DNA of 64,000 bases, taken from contig NZ_BCWN01000002.1 of assembly GCF_001592225.1 (NCBI RefSeq), positions 124,001 to 188,000 on the forward strand, given 5' to 3'. How positions within the stretch are numbered: the stretch's first letter is position 1; each line of letters opens with the position of its first letter. Below, piece by piece: positions 15,564-24,056 of the stretch. The stretch is from Castellaniella caeni NBRC 101664 (GTDB lineage: Bacteria > Pseudomonadota > Gammaproteobacteria > Burkholderiales > Burkholderiaceae_B). Made by a program: the position numbers and the translations under genes. The notes under the pieces were generated by a model. The model worked only from the letters and a program-made list of their open reading frames with translations, was not told the DNA's origin and ran no database searches.

Positions 15564-16594
15564 AACGTGCGGAACGCCACCGCGCAGCCATTCTGGTGGC
15601 CATCGAGGCGGGCACCTTTGACTACGCCGCCACCTTCCCTGACAGCTCCAATGCCGCCCGATTTGCCGACCTTCCGGGCCAAGTGCTCACGACAGAAAAG
15701 TATCTGACCGACTGGCTGCGTGGGCAGGAGAAGCATCTCAAGGCGTCCACCTATGAGGGCTACCGAAAGATCGTGGATTACCAGCTGATCCCGCGTCTGG
15801 GTCAGATCAAGCTGGCTGACATCAAACGCCGTGATCTCCGCGACTGGATGGATGAGATGGACGCAAGCAACAAACGTCTGGCAAACATCCAGAGCGTGCT
15901 GCGCAAGGCCTTGTCCGATGCCGTTGAAGACGAGCTGTTGGACGACAACCCGCTGACACGATATACATACCGAAAGACCCAGCCACCGATCAAGCGTGAC
16001 ACGGTCGATCCTTTCACACCAGCAGAGCAGCGAGCCATCATTGAGAAATGCCTGCCGCCCATGGCCAATCAGGTGCAATTTGCGCTGTGGTCAGGCCTGC
16101 GCACCAGCGAACTGGTCGCCTTGACCTGGGACGACATTGACTTCCACCGTGGCGTCGTCATCGTCGATAAAGCCCTGACACAAGCAGCGAAAGGAACGAT
16201 TGAGGACACCAAAACCCGTGCCGGTCGGCGCGAGGTCAAGATGCTGGGCCCCGCGCGTGCCGCTTTGCAGGCTCAGAAAGCGCACACACGCTTGGCCAGT
16301 GGCCCCGTCTTCGTCCATCCCGTGAAGGGAACACGATGGAGTGGTGATCAGGAAATCCGGAAGTACTGGGTGAGGCTGTTGCGCCTGGCCCAGGTACGAT
16401 ACCGGCGTCCCTATCAGACACGCCACACCTATGCATCCATGATGCTGTCGGCTGGCGAACACCCCATGTGGGTGGCACGACAGATGGGCCACAGCAACTG
16501 GGCCATGATCATCCGGGTCTATGGGAAATGGATGCCGTCCGCCGACGACCAGGCGGGCAGCAGAGCCGAGGAAAAATTTGCTGTGGCCAAATAA
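15443..16594 (+). CDS. int: Tyrosine-type site-specific integrase
   Basis: The product is 383 aa. An N-terminal AP2-like/arm-binding segment (ITFQYRGRRCREKIRL) and a SAM-like core-binding domain (about 85-170) precede the catalytic domain. Catalytic residues visible are Arg in SGLRTSELVAL, Lys in the beta hairpin RREVKML, Arg-His in YQTRHTYASMM, His in GHSNWAM and the nucleophile Tyr in IRVYGKW. The first position of the usual HxxR box is Tyr, as in several island integrases. ATG 15443 follows GGAGGG. The gene ends 103 bp from the ssrA 3' end, so ssrA is the attachment site. Confidence 0.93.
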   Translation: MGRDGRGVAAASESSIQITFQYRGRRCREKIRLKPTPANLKRAERHRAAILVAIEAGTFDYAATFPDSSNAARFADLPGQVLTTEKYLTDWLRGQEKHLKASTYEGYRKIVDYQLIPRLGQIKLADIKRRDLRDWMDEMDASNKRLANIQSVLRKALSDAVEDELLDDNPLTRYTYRKTQPPIKRDTVDPFTPAEQRAIIEKCLPPMANQVQFALWSGLRTSELVALTWDDIDFHRGVVIVDKALTQAAKGTIEDTKTRAGRREVKMLGPARAALQAQKAHTRLASGPVFVHPVKGTRWSGDQEIRKYWVRLLRLAQVRYRRPYQTRHTYASMMLSAGEHPMWVARQMGHSNWAMIIRVYGKWMPSADDQAGSRAEEKFAVAK

Positions 16595-16598
16595 AAAG

Positions 16599-16662
16599 CG
16601 TGTCATTTATCGTGTCATTCTGAGGCTGAAACCACCCCAAATGACCCCGAAATAATGACACG
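16599..16662. repeat. Triplicated CGTGTCATT motif beside the integrase
   Basis: CGTGTCATT occurs at 16599-16607 and 16611-16619 in direct orientation and at 16654-16662 inverted. All copies lie between the integrase stop and the ssrA 3' end. Such short repeats next to an attachment core are the usual form of integrase or excisionase arm sites. Confidence 0.6.
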
Positions 16663-16697
16663 CCAGAATTGCAAGTTATTGATTTTAAAAAGAAAAC

Positions 16698-16745
16698 TGG
16701 TGGAGCCGGGGGGAATTGAACCCCCGTCCGCAAGCCCTCTGCAAG
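16698..16745. other. Probable attachment site (att) in the ssrA 3' end
   Basis: The integrase gene abuts the tRNA-like 3' end of ssrA, the standard target of such integrases. The exact core cannot be set because the second att copy lies outside the window; I see no second copy of the TGGTGGAGCCGG end in the sequence to the left. Confidence 0.6.
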
Positions 16746-17062
16746 TAGCTCTACATACTTAGTTGGCCTACTTTGAGTTTTAACCTTGGATCATGCCGGA
16801 CAACAGGCCCTTCCGCGGCGATTCACACTAGTTTAAGACCCGACCCAGTGACCTGATCGAACCCGATCCCTTGTAGATGACGCTGCTGTGGGTTTTACCC
16901 CACCTGACCCAAGGGCGAATCAGTGCAGCGGCTCACCGCTTAAGCGGCCAGAGCGAAACGCTCGTCGTTGGCGTTTAAAGTTTTCCAGTGGATTTACGAG
17001 CGAACTGGTGCTCGGTATGCACTATCTTGTTTTGTGACCCACGTCGAAGCCAAATCGACCCC
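16698..17062 (-). ncRNA. ssrA: tmRNA (ssrA)
   Basis: The minus strand starts GGGGTCGATTTGGCTTCGAC and ends in a tRNA-like acceptor with GGTTCAATTCCCCC and CCA. Its tag reading frame (16940-16972) encodes ANDERFALAA followed by TAA, a burkholderialean tag sequence. Length is 365 nt. A TATAAT -10 box lies at 17073-17078. The RNA rescues stalled ribosomes and tags incomplete proteins for proteolysis. Its 3' end is the integration target of the adjacent element, and the sequence there is intact, so function is preserved. Confidence 0.97.
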
Positions 17063-17072
17063 TACAACTCTG

Positions 17073-17097
17073 ATTATACCGATATTTTTCGGATAAT
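17073..17097 (-). promoter_or_regulatory. ssrA promoter with overlapping inverted repeat
   Basis: On the minus strand a perfect TATAAT (17073-17078) precedes the tmRNA 5' end by 10 bp. An imperfect inverted repeat, ATTAT-N1-CCGA ... TCGG-N1-ATAAT, spans 17073-17097 and covers the -10 region. The rest of 17063-17310 holds no gene that I can see. Confidence 0.6.
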
Positions 17098-17310
17098 GAA
17101 ATTAAAACGCCACCCATGGACACAATCGACAACAGTGCCGCCACGAAGGGCTCTCCCGTCGCACACGACGGCTCCAGCAGCGGCTTCGGCGTGCCAGCGG
17201 CCCACCCTGCCCGTCACGCCCCGCGGACTAGGGCTGGCCTGAGCATTGCAGTACGATCGTCCAGATGCAGCGTTCGGCGCTGCCTTTCTCAAACAGCACG
17301 GAGCACACTC

Positions 17311-17988
17311 ATGGACATCACCCTGACAGCCAGCGACGGTCACTCGTTCGCCGCCTACGTCAACGGCCCCGAAGACGCGGCGGCGGGCGTCGTCGTCCTG
17401 CCTGAAATCTTCGGCATCAACCCCTATATCCGATCCATGGTGGATCGCTACGCGGCCCAAGGCTACCGGGCCATCAGCCCCTCGTTGTTCGATCGCCAGA
17501 CGACCCCCGAGCAAGGCCTGCAACTGGGCTACAGCCCCGAGGACATCCAGCGCGGGCTGGGCTACAAGCGCGCCATCCACGACGAAATCGCGCGCCTGGA
17601 CATCGAGGCGGCGGCCGCGGCGCTGTCGGGGCAGCACGTCAAGCTGCTCACCGGATATTGCTGGGGCGGGTATCTGTCCTGGCGCATGGCGTGTCTCAGC
17701 GACACTTTCACGGCCGCTGTCTGCTGGCATGGCGGCGGCATTGCCAAACATTGCCACGACACTGCCCGCATCCCGGTGCAGATGCACTTCGGCGGCTCGG
17801 ACGGCTCCATCCCGTTGTCGGATGTCGAGCAGATTCGCGCGGCGCAACCCAAGGTAGACATCCATGTCTACCCAGGTGCGGGGCACTCGTTTGGCCGGGA
17901 TGCCACCCCCACCTATCACCCCGAATCCGCCGCGCTGGCCTGGGATCGCACCCTGGCGTTTTTCAGACAGCACGGGCAACAGGCGTGA
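17311..17988 (+). CDS. Dienelactone hydrolase family protein
   Basis: The product is 225 aa, the usual size for the family, with an alpha/beta-hydrolase fold. The nucleophile is the Cys of GYCWGGYLSW, the acid the Asp in GGSDGSIP and the base the His in PGAGHSF. Family members hydrolyse dienelactones in chlorocatechol degradation, but many homologues act on other esters or lactones, and no catechol genes lie nearby. ATG 17311 has GGAG 7 bp upstream. It appears monocistronic. Confidence 0.88.
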   Translation: MDITLTASDGHSFAAYVNGPEDAAAGVVVLPEIFGINPYIRSMVDRYAAQGYRAISPSLFDRQTTPEQGLQLGYSPEDIQRGLGYKRAIHDEIARLDIEAAAAALSGQHVKLLTGYCWGGYLSWRMACLSDTFTAAVCWHGGGIAKHCHDTARIPVQMHFGGSDGSIPLSDVEQIRAAQPKVDIHVYPGAGHSFGRDATPTYHPESAALAWDRTLAFFRQHGQQA

Positions 17989-18136
17989 GCATTTGTACCG
18001 ATTGACGCAACAAATCCCGAACATGTTGCGTTTTGATGCCACTCTTCGCAGAGCGTGCACCCTTAGCGGCACCGACTTCGCCACAATCAGAGCCACACGT
18101 GCGGAAACACGCTGCACACGGCAGCCTGCACACGGC

Positions 18137-18181
18137 GCCCGGGCGAGCGGCGGCGATCACCGCACCGCCGCTCGCCCGGGC
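18137..18181. terminator. Perfect 17-bp stem hairpin
   Basis: Arms 18137-18153 and 18165-18181 are exact reverse complements, very GC-rich, with an 11-nt loop. No T tract follows. It lies 149 bp after the hydrolase gene and 29 bp before the next start codon, so it could end the upstream transcript or act in the leader of the following gene. Confidence 0.6.
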
Positions 18182-18210
18182 ACAAGATCAGGCGTTCTGA
18201 CGAGGAACTC

Positions 18211-18537
18211 ATGAAAAAAAGCATCATCGCGATCGCGCTGCTGACCGGGGCACTGGCTGCGGGCCCGGCGGCCCAGGCAGGCAATGTGGACGTCGGCATC
18301 TCCATCGGCATCCCCGGCATCATCGTCGGCGGCCCAGGCTACTACTACCCGCCGCCACCGCCGCGCCACTATCACCGCCCACCGGTCGTCGTCGTGCCCC
18401 AGCCGGTGTACGTGCCTGGCCCGGGCTACCGCCAGGGCTGGAACGACCGCGGCCACTACGATCGCCACGAGCGCAAGCACTGGAAGAAATACGGGGCGCC
18501 AGGCCGCTACTACCGGGGCCGCGGCTGGGACGACTGA
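18211..18537 (+). CDS. Small secreted Pro/Tyr/Arg/Gly-rich protein
   Basis: The product is 108 aa. A signal peptide (MKKSIIAIALLTG ... AAQAG) precedes a low-complexity mature part with a GYYYPPPPPRHYHRPP run and an Arg/Gly/Tyr-rich C terminus (GRYYRGRGWDD). Similar short secreted proteins with HY/PP repeats are common in Burkholderiales but lack an assigned role. A GAGGA ribosome-binding site precedes ATG 18211. A strong hairpin lies in the presumed leader. Confidence 0.75.
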   Translation: MKKSIIAIALLTGALAAGPAAQAGNVDVGISIGIPGIIVGGPGYYYPPPPPRHYHRPPVVVVPQPVYVPGPGYRQGWNDRGHYDRHERKHWKKYGAPGRYYRGRGWDD

Positions 18538-18618
18538 GCCCAGCTGAGAACGGCCGCCCGGGCCTGCCACTTGCACAAGGGCAGGCCCGAGCCGTTTGCG
18601 GGTGCCGCGCCCCGGTGC

Positions 18619-19194
18619 TCAGGCGGCCTCGGCCACCGGTTCACGCAGCTGCAGCTGCGCGGCGCGCGCCGCCAGCGCGGCCAGCAGGGCATCCAGCCCG
18701 GCGCGGCTGGCGGCATCCGTCAGTTCGCCCTGGGCGTTGAATTTCTCGTGTGCCGCCGAAATGAACAGCTCGGGCTTGTTCAGGGGGTGCACGTCCAGAT
18801 AGACCAGCACCTGGCGCAGATGGTATTGGGCCCGCGCGCCGCCCAGGCCGCTCATGGACGCGCTGGTGATGGCGACCGGCTTGCCCTGAAACGGCGTGCC
18901 CGGCACGCGCGACAGCCAGTCGATGGCGTTCTTCAGCACGCCGGAGATCGAGTAGTTGTATTCGGGCGTGGCGATCAGCAAGGCGTCGGCCTGCGCAACC
19001 TGCGCGGCCACGCGCTGCACGGCTGCGGGAAACCCTTGCGCCTGCACATCGCCGTTATACAGGGGGATGTCCGACAGATCGGCGATATCGATCACCATCC
19101 CCTCGGGGGCCTGGCGCTGGGCCTGCCGCAAGAGCAGGTGATTGAAAGAACCTTGACGCAAGCTGCCGCCGATGGCGAGAACACGAATAGACAT
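18619..19194 (-). CDS. NADPH-dependent FMN reductase family protein
   Basis: The product is 191 aa with a flavodoxin-like fold. The phosphate-binding loop GGSLRQGSFNHLLL at the N terminus and the TPEYNYSISGVLKNAIDWLS segment are diagnostic of the ChrR/YieF/ArsH-like flavin reductases. Members reduce quinones, azo dyes or chromate with NAD(P)H. ATG 19194 has CAGGAG 6 bp upstream, so the longer frame is not used. It lies downstream of the pirin gene on the same strand and both face a divergent LysR gene, suggesting a redox-stress unit. Confidence 0.87.
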   Translation of the reverse strand: MSIRVLAIGGSLRQGSFNHLLLRQAQRQAPEGMVIDIADLSDIPLYNGDVQAQGFPAAVQRVAAQVAQADALLIATPEYNYSISGVLKNAIDWLSRVPGTPFQGKPVAITSASMSGLGGARAQYHLRQVLVYLDVHPLNKPELFISAAHEKFNAQGELTDAASRAGLDALLAALAARAAQLQLREPVAEAA

Positions 19195-19352
19195 GAGAAC
19201 TCCTGAAAAACAAAGGGATACCCCCCGCCGCAAGGCGGGGAAACAAAAATAAGGTCATTTCAGCCCCCGGAACCGGACGAAACCTGGCTCCGGGCGATGG
19301 TCGCGGCCTGGGCCGTCCGGGCGGTGCCCGGCAGAACTCAGGCAAACGGGGC

Positions 19353-20237
19353 TCAGGCCGACACGGCGGGGTCGGCCAGCACGCCGTCGCGGTAGTCACG
19401 CAAGGCCTGCTCGATTTCGCCCGTGGTGTTCATGACGAACGGCCCGTACTGGGTGATGGGTTCGTTCAGGGGCTTGCCCGCCAGCAGCAACACGCGCACG
19501 CCATCGGCTGCCCCGGCGGGCGGCGCAATGCGCACCACCTCGCCCTGCGGGCCAAACCAGACGCTATGGCCCGCAGGCGCCACCTGACTGCCCGCATCGA
19601 ACTGCCCTTCAAACACATACAGCAGCACCTGATGCGTGGCGGGCACCGGAATTTCGACCGACTGCCCCGCCATGACGCAGATGTCGGCGATGAGCGGCTG
19701 CGTGGCCGAAGGCCGGGCACCCTGCCCCGGCCCCTTGAGCGGGCACGTGGCCCAGGGGATGGTGCCGGCGATCAGCTTGATGAAGCCGCCTTCGGGCAGC
19801 TCGGCCGTGCGGATCTCCGCCGCCGGGATGTCGCGGTAGTGCGCGGGCTGCATCTTTTCGGCGGCAGGCAGGTTGAGCCAGATCTGGAAGCCGCGCAGCA
19901 GGCCGTTTTCCTGTTGCGGCATTTCTTCGTGGATGATGCCACGCCCGGCGGTCATCCACTGCACGCCGCCCGCCTTGAGGTCGCCCTCGTTGCCCAGGTG
20001 GTCGCGGTGGCGCATGTGCCCGTCCACGATATAGGTGATGGTCTCAAAGCCGCGATGCGGGTGCGGCGGAAACCCGGCGATATAGTCGTCAGGATTGTCC
20101 GAGGAAAACGCATCCAGCATCAGGAAAGGATCCATGCGCACTTGCGGCTGGTAGCCGAGAGCGCGCAGCAGGCGCACGCCTGCGCCATCCTGGGTGGCCT
20201 GGGCCGGCAAAATGCGGGTGATGGTTCGCGTTGACAT
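19353..20237 (-). CDS. Pirin family protein
   Basis: The product is 294 aa with two cupin domains. The N-terminal domain has the metal-binding pattern FPPHPHRGFETITYIVDG and GGVQWMTAGRGIIHEEMP (three His and a Glu). Bacterial pirins bind iron and some have quercetin 2,3-dioxygenase activity or interact with metabolic enzymes. It is transcribed with the FMN reductase gene 158 bp downstream and divergently from a LysR regulator. Confidence 0.92.
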   Translation of the reverse strand: MSTRTITRILPAQATQDGAGVRLLRALGYQPQVRMDPFLMLDAFSSDNPDDYIAGFPPHPHRGFETITYIVDGHMRHRDHLGNEGDLKAGGVQWMTAGRGIIHEEMPQQENGLLRGFQIWLNLPAAEKMQPAHYRDIPAAEIRTAELPEGGFIKLIAGTIPWATCPLKGPGQGARPSATQPLIADICVMAGQSVEIPVPATHQVLLYVFEGQFDAGSQVAPAGHSVWFGPQGEVVRIAPPAGAADGVRVLLLAGKPLNEPITQYGPFVMNTTGEIEQALRDYRDGVLADPAVSA

Positions 20238-20314
20238 GATCAGCTCCGTTCTTCAGATGGCCTCCATTATGAATCATATAATTAGATGAACAATGGCAAA
20301 AATAGCGCTGTTTG

Positions 20315-20329
20315 ATCTAAAAATTAGAT
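20315..20329. promoter_or_regulatory. Palindromic LysR-type binding site
   Basis: ATCTAA-AAA-TTAGAT is a perfect inverted repeat in the gap between the divergent pirin and LysR genes. A further TTAGAT half-site sits at 20281-20286. This is the usual place for a LysR regulator site that also autoregulates. Confidence 0.55.
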
Positions 20330-20343
20330 ATGATCACACCACC

Positions 20344-21261
20344 ATGAACGACATCATCCCGATTGCCTACTGGCAGGCCTTGCTGGCCGTGGTCGATTGT
20401 GGCGGCTACGCCCAGGCCGCCGAAGCCCTGGGCAAAAGCCAGTCGGCCATCAGCTACGCCATCCAGAAGCTGGAAGAGCAACTGGGTGTACGCGTGTTCC
20501 GCCAGGAAGGGCGGCGCGCGGTGCCGTCTCCGGCGGGACAGGTGCTGCTGCAGCGGGCGCGGCTGCTGATCGAGCACGCCCAAGGGCTGGATTCCGCCGC
20601 GCGCCAGCTGGCCAAGGGGCGCGAGCCTCTGCTGCGGCTGGCCGTCGATGCCCTGTTTCCCGACTGGCTCTTGCTCCAGGCACTGGAAGCGCTCAGCCCC
20701 GACTGCGCCACGACGCGCATCGAAGTGCTGGAGACCGTGCTCAGCGGCACGGACGACGCGCTGCTGCGCCGCGAGGCCGATCTGGTGATCACGCCCCGCA
20801 TCCCGCAAGGCTTCAGCGGCGAGCCGCTGCTGCAGATCCGCTTCGTGGCGGTGGCCGCGCCCGCGCATCCGCTGCACGCTCTTGGGCGCGCGCTCGAATG
20901 GAGCGACCTGCGCCAGCACCGGCAGTTGGTGATCCGCGATTCGGGTACACGGCGACAAAGCGCGGGCTGGCTGGACGCCGAACAACGTTGGACGTTCAGC
21001 CACCCGACCAGTTCGATTCACGCCGCGTGCGCGGGGCTGGGCTTTGCCTGGTATCCCGAGCTGCGCATCCGCGCCGAGCTGGCCGATGGCCGCCTCGTGC
21101 CGCTGCCGCTGCGCGAAGGGCGTCACCGCTACGCCATGCTGTACCGCATTTTTGCGCGGCCCGACTTTCCTGGCCCCGCCTGCCGCGAGATGGCGGACGC
21201 CCTGGAGCGGCTGATTCGGCAATCGGGCCTGTCGGTGGAATCGGCGGCGCCGGGCGGCTGA
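20344..21261 (+). CDS. LysR-family transcriptional regulator
   Basis: The product is 305 aa. The N-terminal winged HTH contains YAQAAEALGKSQSAISYAIQKLEEQLGVRVF, and the C-terminal two-lobed effector domain has the usual length. It is divergent from the pirin/FMN-reductase genes with a palindrome in between, so it probably controls them in response to a redox or quinone-type ligand; the ligand is unknown. ATG 20344 starts the conserved N terminus. Confidence 0.9.
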   Translation: MNDIIPIAYWQALLAVVDCGGYAQAAEALGKSQSAISYAIQKLEEQLGVRVFRQEGRRAVPSPAGQVLLQRARLLIEHAQGLDSAARQLAKGREPLLRLAVDALFPDWLLLQALEALSPDCATTRIEVLETVLSGTDDALLRREADLVITPRIPQGFSGEPLLQIRFVAVAAPAHPLHALGRALEWSDLRQHRQLVIRDSGTRRQSAGWLDAEQRWTFSHPTSSIHAACAGLGFAWYPELRIRAELADGRLVPLPLREGRHRYAMLYRIFARPDFPGPACREMADALERLIRQSGLSVESAAPGG

Positions 21262-21328
21262 TCGGCAAGCGGGCCGCGACGGCCCCGACCGGTGGCCGGA
21301 AGCCCCAGGATCGAAAACCCGCGCCTTT

Positions 21329-22315
21329 TTAAAGGCCCACGTTTTCTTTCTGCAAAACCTGCTCGGCCCGGTAGCTGGAGCGCACCAGGGCGCCCGACAC
21401 GACTTCGCGAAAGCCCTTGGACAGGCCCAGGTCGCGGTAGGCACGGAACTGTTCGGGCGTGACGAAGCGGCGCACCGGCAAGTGGTTGGCCGTGGGCCGC
21501 ATGTACTGACCAAACGTCAGGATATCGACCTTGGCGGCGCGGATGTCATCCATCGCCTGTTCGATTTCTTCGTCGGTCTCGCCCAGGCCCAGCATCATGC
21601 TGGTCTTGGTGAGCGTATGCGGCGCGTATTCTTTGGCGTAGGCCAGCACGTCGAGCGTCTGACGGTAGCCCGCACGGATGTCGCGCACGTCGTGGGTGAG
21701 GCGTTCGACCGTTTCGATGTTCTGCGCAAAGGTGGTGAGCCCCGCATCGAGAATGGTGCGGATGCTGGCCTGGCTGCCCTGGAAGTCGGGCGTGAGGGCT
21801 TCGACGGCGGTTTGCGGCGAACGTTCGTGGATGGCACGGATACAGGCCGCATAGTGCCCCGCCCCGCCGTCGATGAGGTCATCGCGATCGACCGAGGTAA
21901 GCACCACGTATTTCAGTTGCATCAGCACCACGGCGTCGGCCACGCTGGCCGGTTCGTTGTGATCCAGCCAGCCGTGCGGGTTGCCGGTGCTGACGGCACA
22001 GAATTTGCAGGCGCGCGTGCAGACCGAGCCCATCAGCATCAGGGTGGCCGTGCCCCGGCCCCAGCATTCGGCGATATTGGGGCACTTGGATTCGGCGCAC
22101 ACCGTATTGAGCTTGTGCGTCTCGACGATGTCGCGCACTTCTTTGTAGCGCTCGCCCGAGGGCACGCGCACCCGCAGCCAGGCGGGCTTGGGGGCGGAGT
22201 CGGGCACGGCGCTGAGATCGCTGGGCTTCATGCCGTCCTTGATGGCGCGCGTGCCTTGCGGGCTGGTGAATTTCGACCCGGATCGGGCGCGGATGATGGG
22301 GACTTCAGTCGTCAT
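21329..22315 (-). CDS. lipA: Lipoyl synthase
   Basis: The product is 328 aa, a radical-SAM enzyme that inserts two sulfurs into protein-bound octanoate. Both Fe-S cluster motifs are present: [12 protein letters not shown] for the auxiliary cluster and CTRACKFC for the radical-SAM cluster. The C-terminal RSSYRAEQ motif, whose Ser ligates the auxiliary cluster, is also intact. ATG 22315 starts the typical N terminus. lipB is not adjacent, unlike in many relatives. Confidence 0.97.
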   Translation of the reverse strand: MTTEVPIIRARSGSKFTSPQGTRAIKDGMKPSDLSAVPDSAPKPAWLRVRVPSGERYKEVRDIVETHKLNTVCAESKCPNIAECWGRGTATLMLMGSVCTRACKFCAVSTGNPHGWLDHNEPASVADAVVLMQLKYVVLTSVDRDDLIDGGAGHYAACIRAIHERSPQTAVEALTPDFQGSQASIRTILDAGLTTFAQNIETVERLTHDVRDIRAGYRQTLDVLAYAKEYAPHTLTKTSMMLGLGETDEEIEQAMDDIRAAKVDILTFGQYMRPTANHLPVRRFVTPEQFRAYRDLGLSKGFREVVSGALVRSSYRAEQVLQKENVGL

Positions 22316-22440
22316 GAGGAAACCTGTGCAGGATGTCAGAGGGACGTGCGTCGGCCCCGGCGCACAGCTGCGGCGATAGAGTAACATGCGGCCCGCCAAA
22401 GAGCGCCTATCGACACCCCATACTTTGTATACTGGCGGCC

Positions 22441-24027
22441 ATGCTGCCCCCGCCCCCGAAAATCCCGCTGCTCGCACGCCCGCCGGGCAATGCCCTGGTG
22501 CTGCTGTGCCTGCTGCTGATGGTCACCCTGTGGACGGTGCTGTGCGCCATCAGCCACGCGGCCCCCGACCTCGACGGCATGGAAGAACTGGTCTGGGCCG
22601 CCAGCCTTGAGCTGGGCTACACCAAGCACCCGCCCCTGCCCTCGTGGTTCATGCACTTCGCCACCGAAGTGCTGGGGCGCCCGATCTGGCTGCCCTTCTT
22701 CATGGGTCAGCTTTTTTCCGCGCTGGGCCTGTGGTTCGTCTGGCGCCTCGGGCGTGAAATCACCACGCCACACCGGGCCTTCATCGCCACGCTGCTGGTG
22801 TCGGTCACCGCCTACTTTGCCCTGCGCGGCACCATCTACAACCACAATACGGCGCAGCTGTGGTCGATCACGGCGGCCACCTGGCTGTTCTATCGGGCTA
22901 TCCGCCATCAGCGCGTGCGCGACTGGGTCTGGCTGGGCATCGTCAGCGGCCTGGCCCTGTTGACCAAGTACAGCGCGCTCATCCAGTTTGCCGCCTTCTT
23001 CCTCTACCTGCTGCGCAGCGGCGCCTGGCGCAGCCGCACCACCTGGCTGGGCCTGCTATGGGCCACGCTGGCCTTTCTGCTCGTCATCAGCCCGCACCTG
23101 TGGTGGCTGGATCAGCATCACTTCGAACCACTGTTCTACGCCGACAAATCGCTGGCGGCGGGCGGGCGCCTGGCGGCGCTGGCCGATCTGCTGTCCTTCG
23201 CGCTGGATCAGGCCGGGCGCCTGGCCCCGATGGTGCTGGCCCTGGCCCTCTGGGCGCTCTGGCGCCACCGGGCGGGCGACCGCGCCCCCGGCTACGCGGC
23301 CAATGACGAGACCTTCGACGTGACGCACGCCGCCTCGCACTACTGGCACGACTTCAGCGTGCCAGACCGTCAGTTCCTGCTCTGGGTGGGGCTCGCCCCC
23401 TTTCTTTCCACGGTGCTCATCTCGGCCCTGCTGGGCTCGCGCCTGGAAGCCTCCTGGGCCAGCACCTTCTTCGTGCTCTTCGGCTTTTTCGGCCTGGGGT
23501 GGCTGCGCGGCCCGCAGGCCGTGCAGCTGCGCCGCATCCTCATCCTGGTGGCCAGCCTGCACCTCGTCATGGCGCTGGGCTACGCCGCCGCGCGCGGCCC
23601 CCTGGCTGAACTCACCGGCAAGGCGGCGCGCTCGACCTACCCCGGCCCCGCCCTGGCCACCCTGGCCCTGCGGCACTGGCAGGCCCATCAGCCCGGGCGC
23701 CCCTTGCGGGTGGTGGTCTCCAACACCTGGCTGGGCGGCAACATCGCCGTACACGTCGGCCCCAACACGCGCGTCTACATCGACGCCAGCGACGAGCAAT
23801 CCCCCTGGTTCGCCCCCGGCACGGCCTTGCAATGCGGCGCACTGGTGGCTTTCAGCGCACAGGGCCGCGCGGCGCCTGCGGCGGCCACCCGGGCGCTGTA
23901 CGACGCCGCCCCCTGGAAAGGTGTGGATGAAGTCCCCTGGTCTGGCCCCAAAGGGCGCATGATCGATCTGCACTGGGCCGTGCTGCCCGCTGGCCCGGAC
24001 TGCCTGGAAAAGCAGCGCTCCCGCTGA
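22441..24027 (+). CDS. ArnT-like (GT39/GT83, PMT_2) membrane glycosyltransferase
   Basis: The product is 528 aa with about 10-12 TM helices. The first periplasmic loop has the acidic [12 protein letters not shown] motif expected of polyprenyl-phosphate sugar transferases, and a PMT_2 domain spans about residues 40-270. A soluble C-terminal region of about 130 residues follows. Members move a sugar from a lipid carrier to lipid A, a glycan or a protein at the periplasmic face. The target cannot be told. A paralogue-like gene lies at 48,808. Confidence 0.85.
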   Translation: MLPPPPKIPLLARPPGNALVLLCLLLMVTLWTVLCAISHAAPDLDGMEELVWAASLELGYTKHPPLPSWFMHFATEVLGRPIWLPFFMGQLFSALGLWFVWRLGREITTPHRAFIATLLVSVTAYFALRGTIYNHNTAQLWSITAATWLFYRAIRHQRVRDWVWLGIVSGLALLTKYSALIQFAAFFLYLLRSGAWRSRTTWLGLLWATLAFLLVISPHLWWLDQHHFEPLFYADKSLAAGGRLAALADLLSFALDQAGRLAPMVLALALWALWRHRAGDRAPGYAANDETFDVTHAASHYWHDFSVPDRQFLLWVGLAPFLSTVLISALLGSRLEASWASTFFVLFGFFGLGWLRGPQAVQLRRILILVASLHLVMALGYAAARGPLAELTGKAARSTYPGPALATLALRHWQAHQPGRPLRVVVSNTWLGGNIAVHVGPNTRVYIDASDEQSPWFAPGTALQCGALVAFSAQGRAAPAAATRALYDAAPWKGVDEVPWSGPKGRMIDLHWAVLPAGPDCLEKQRSR

Positions 24028-24056
24028 CCTGCGGCCCGGGGCGCGGCCGCAGCGTT

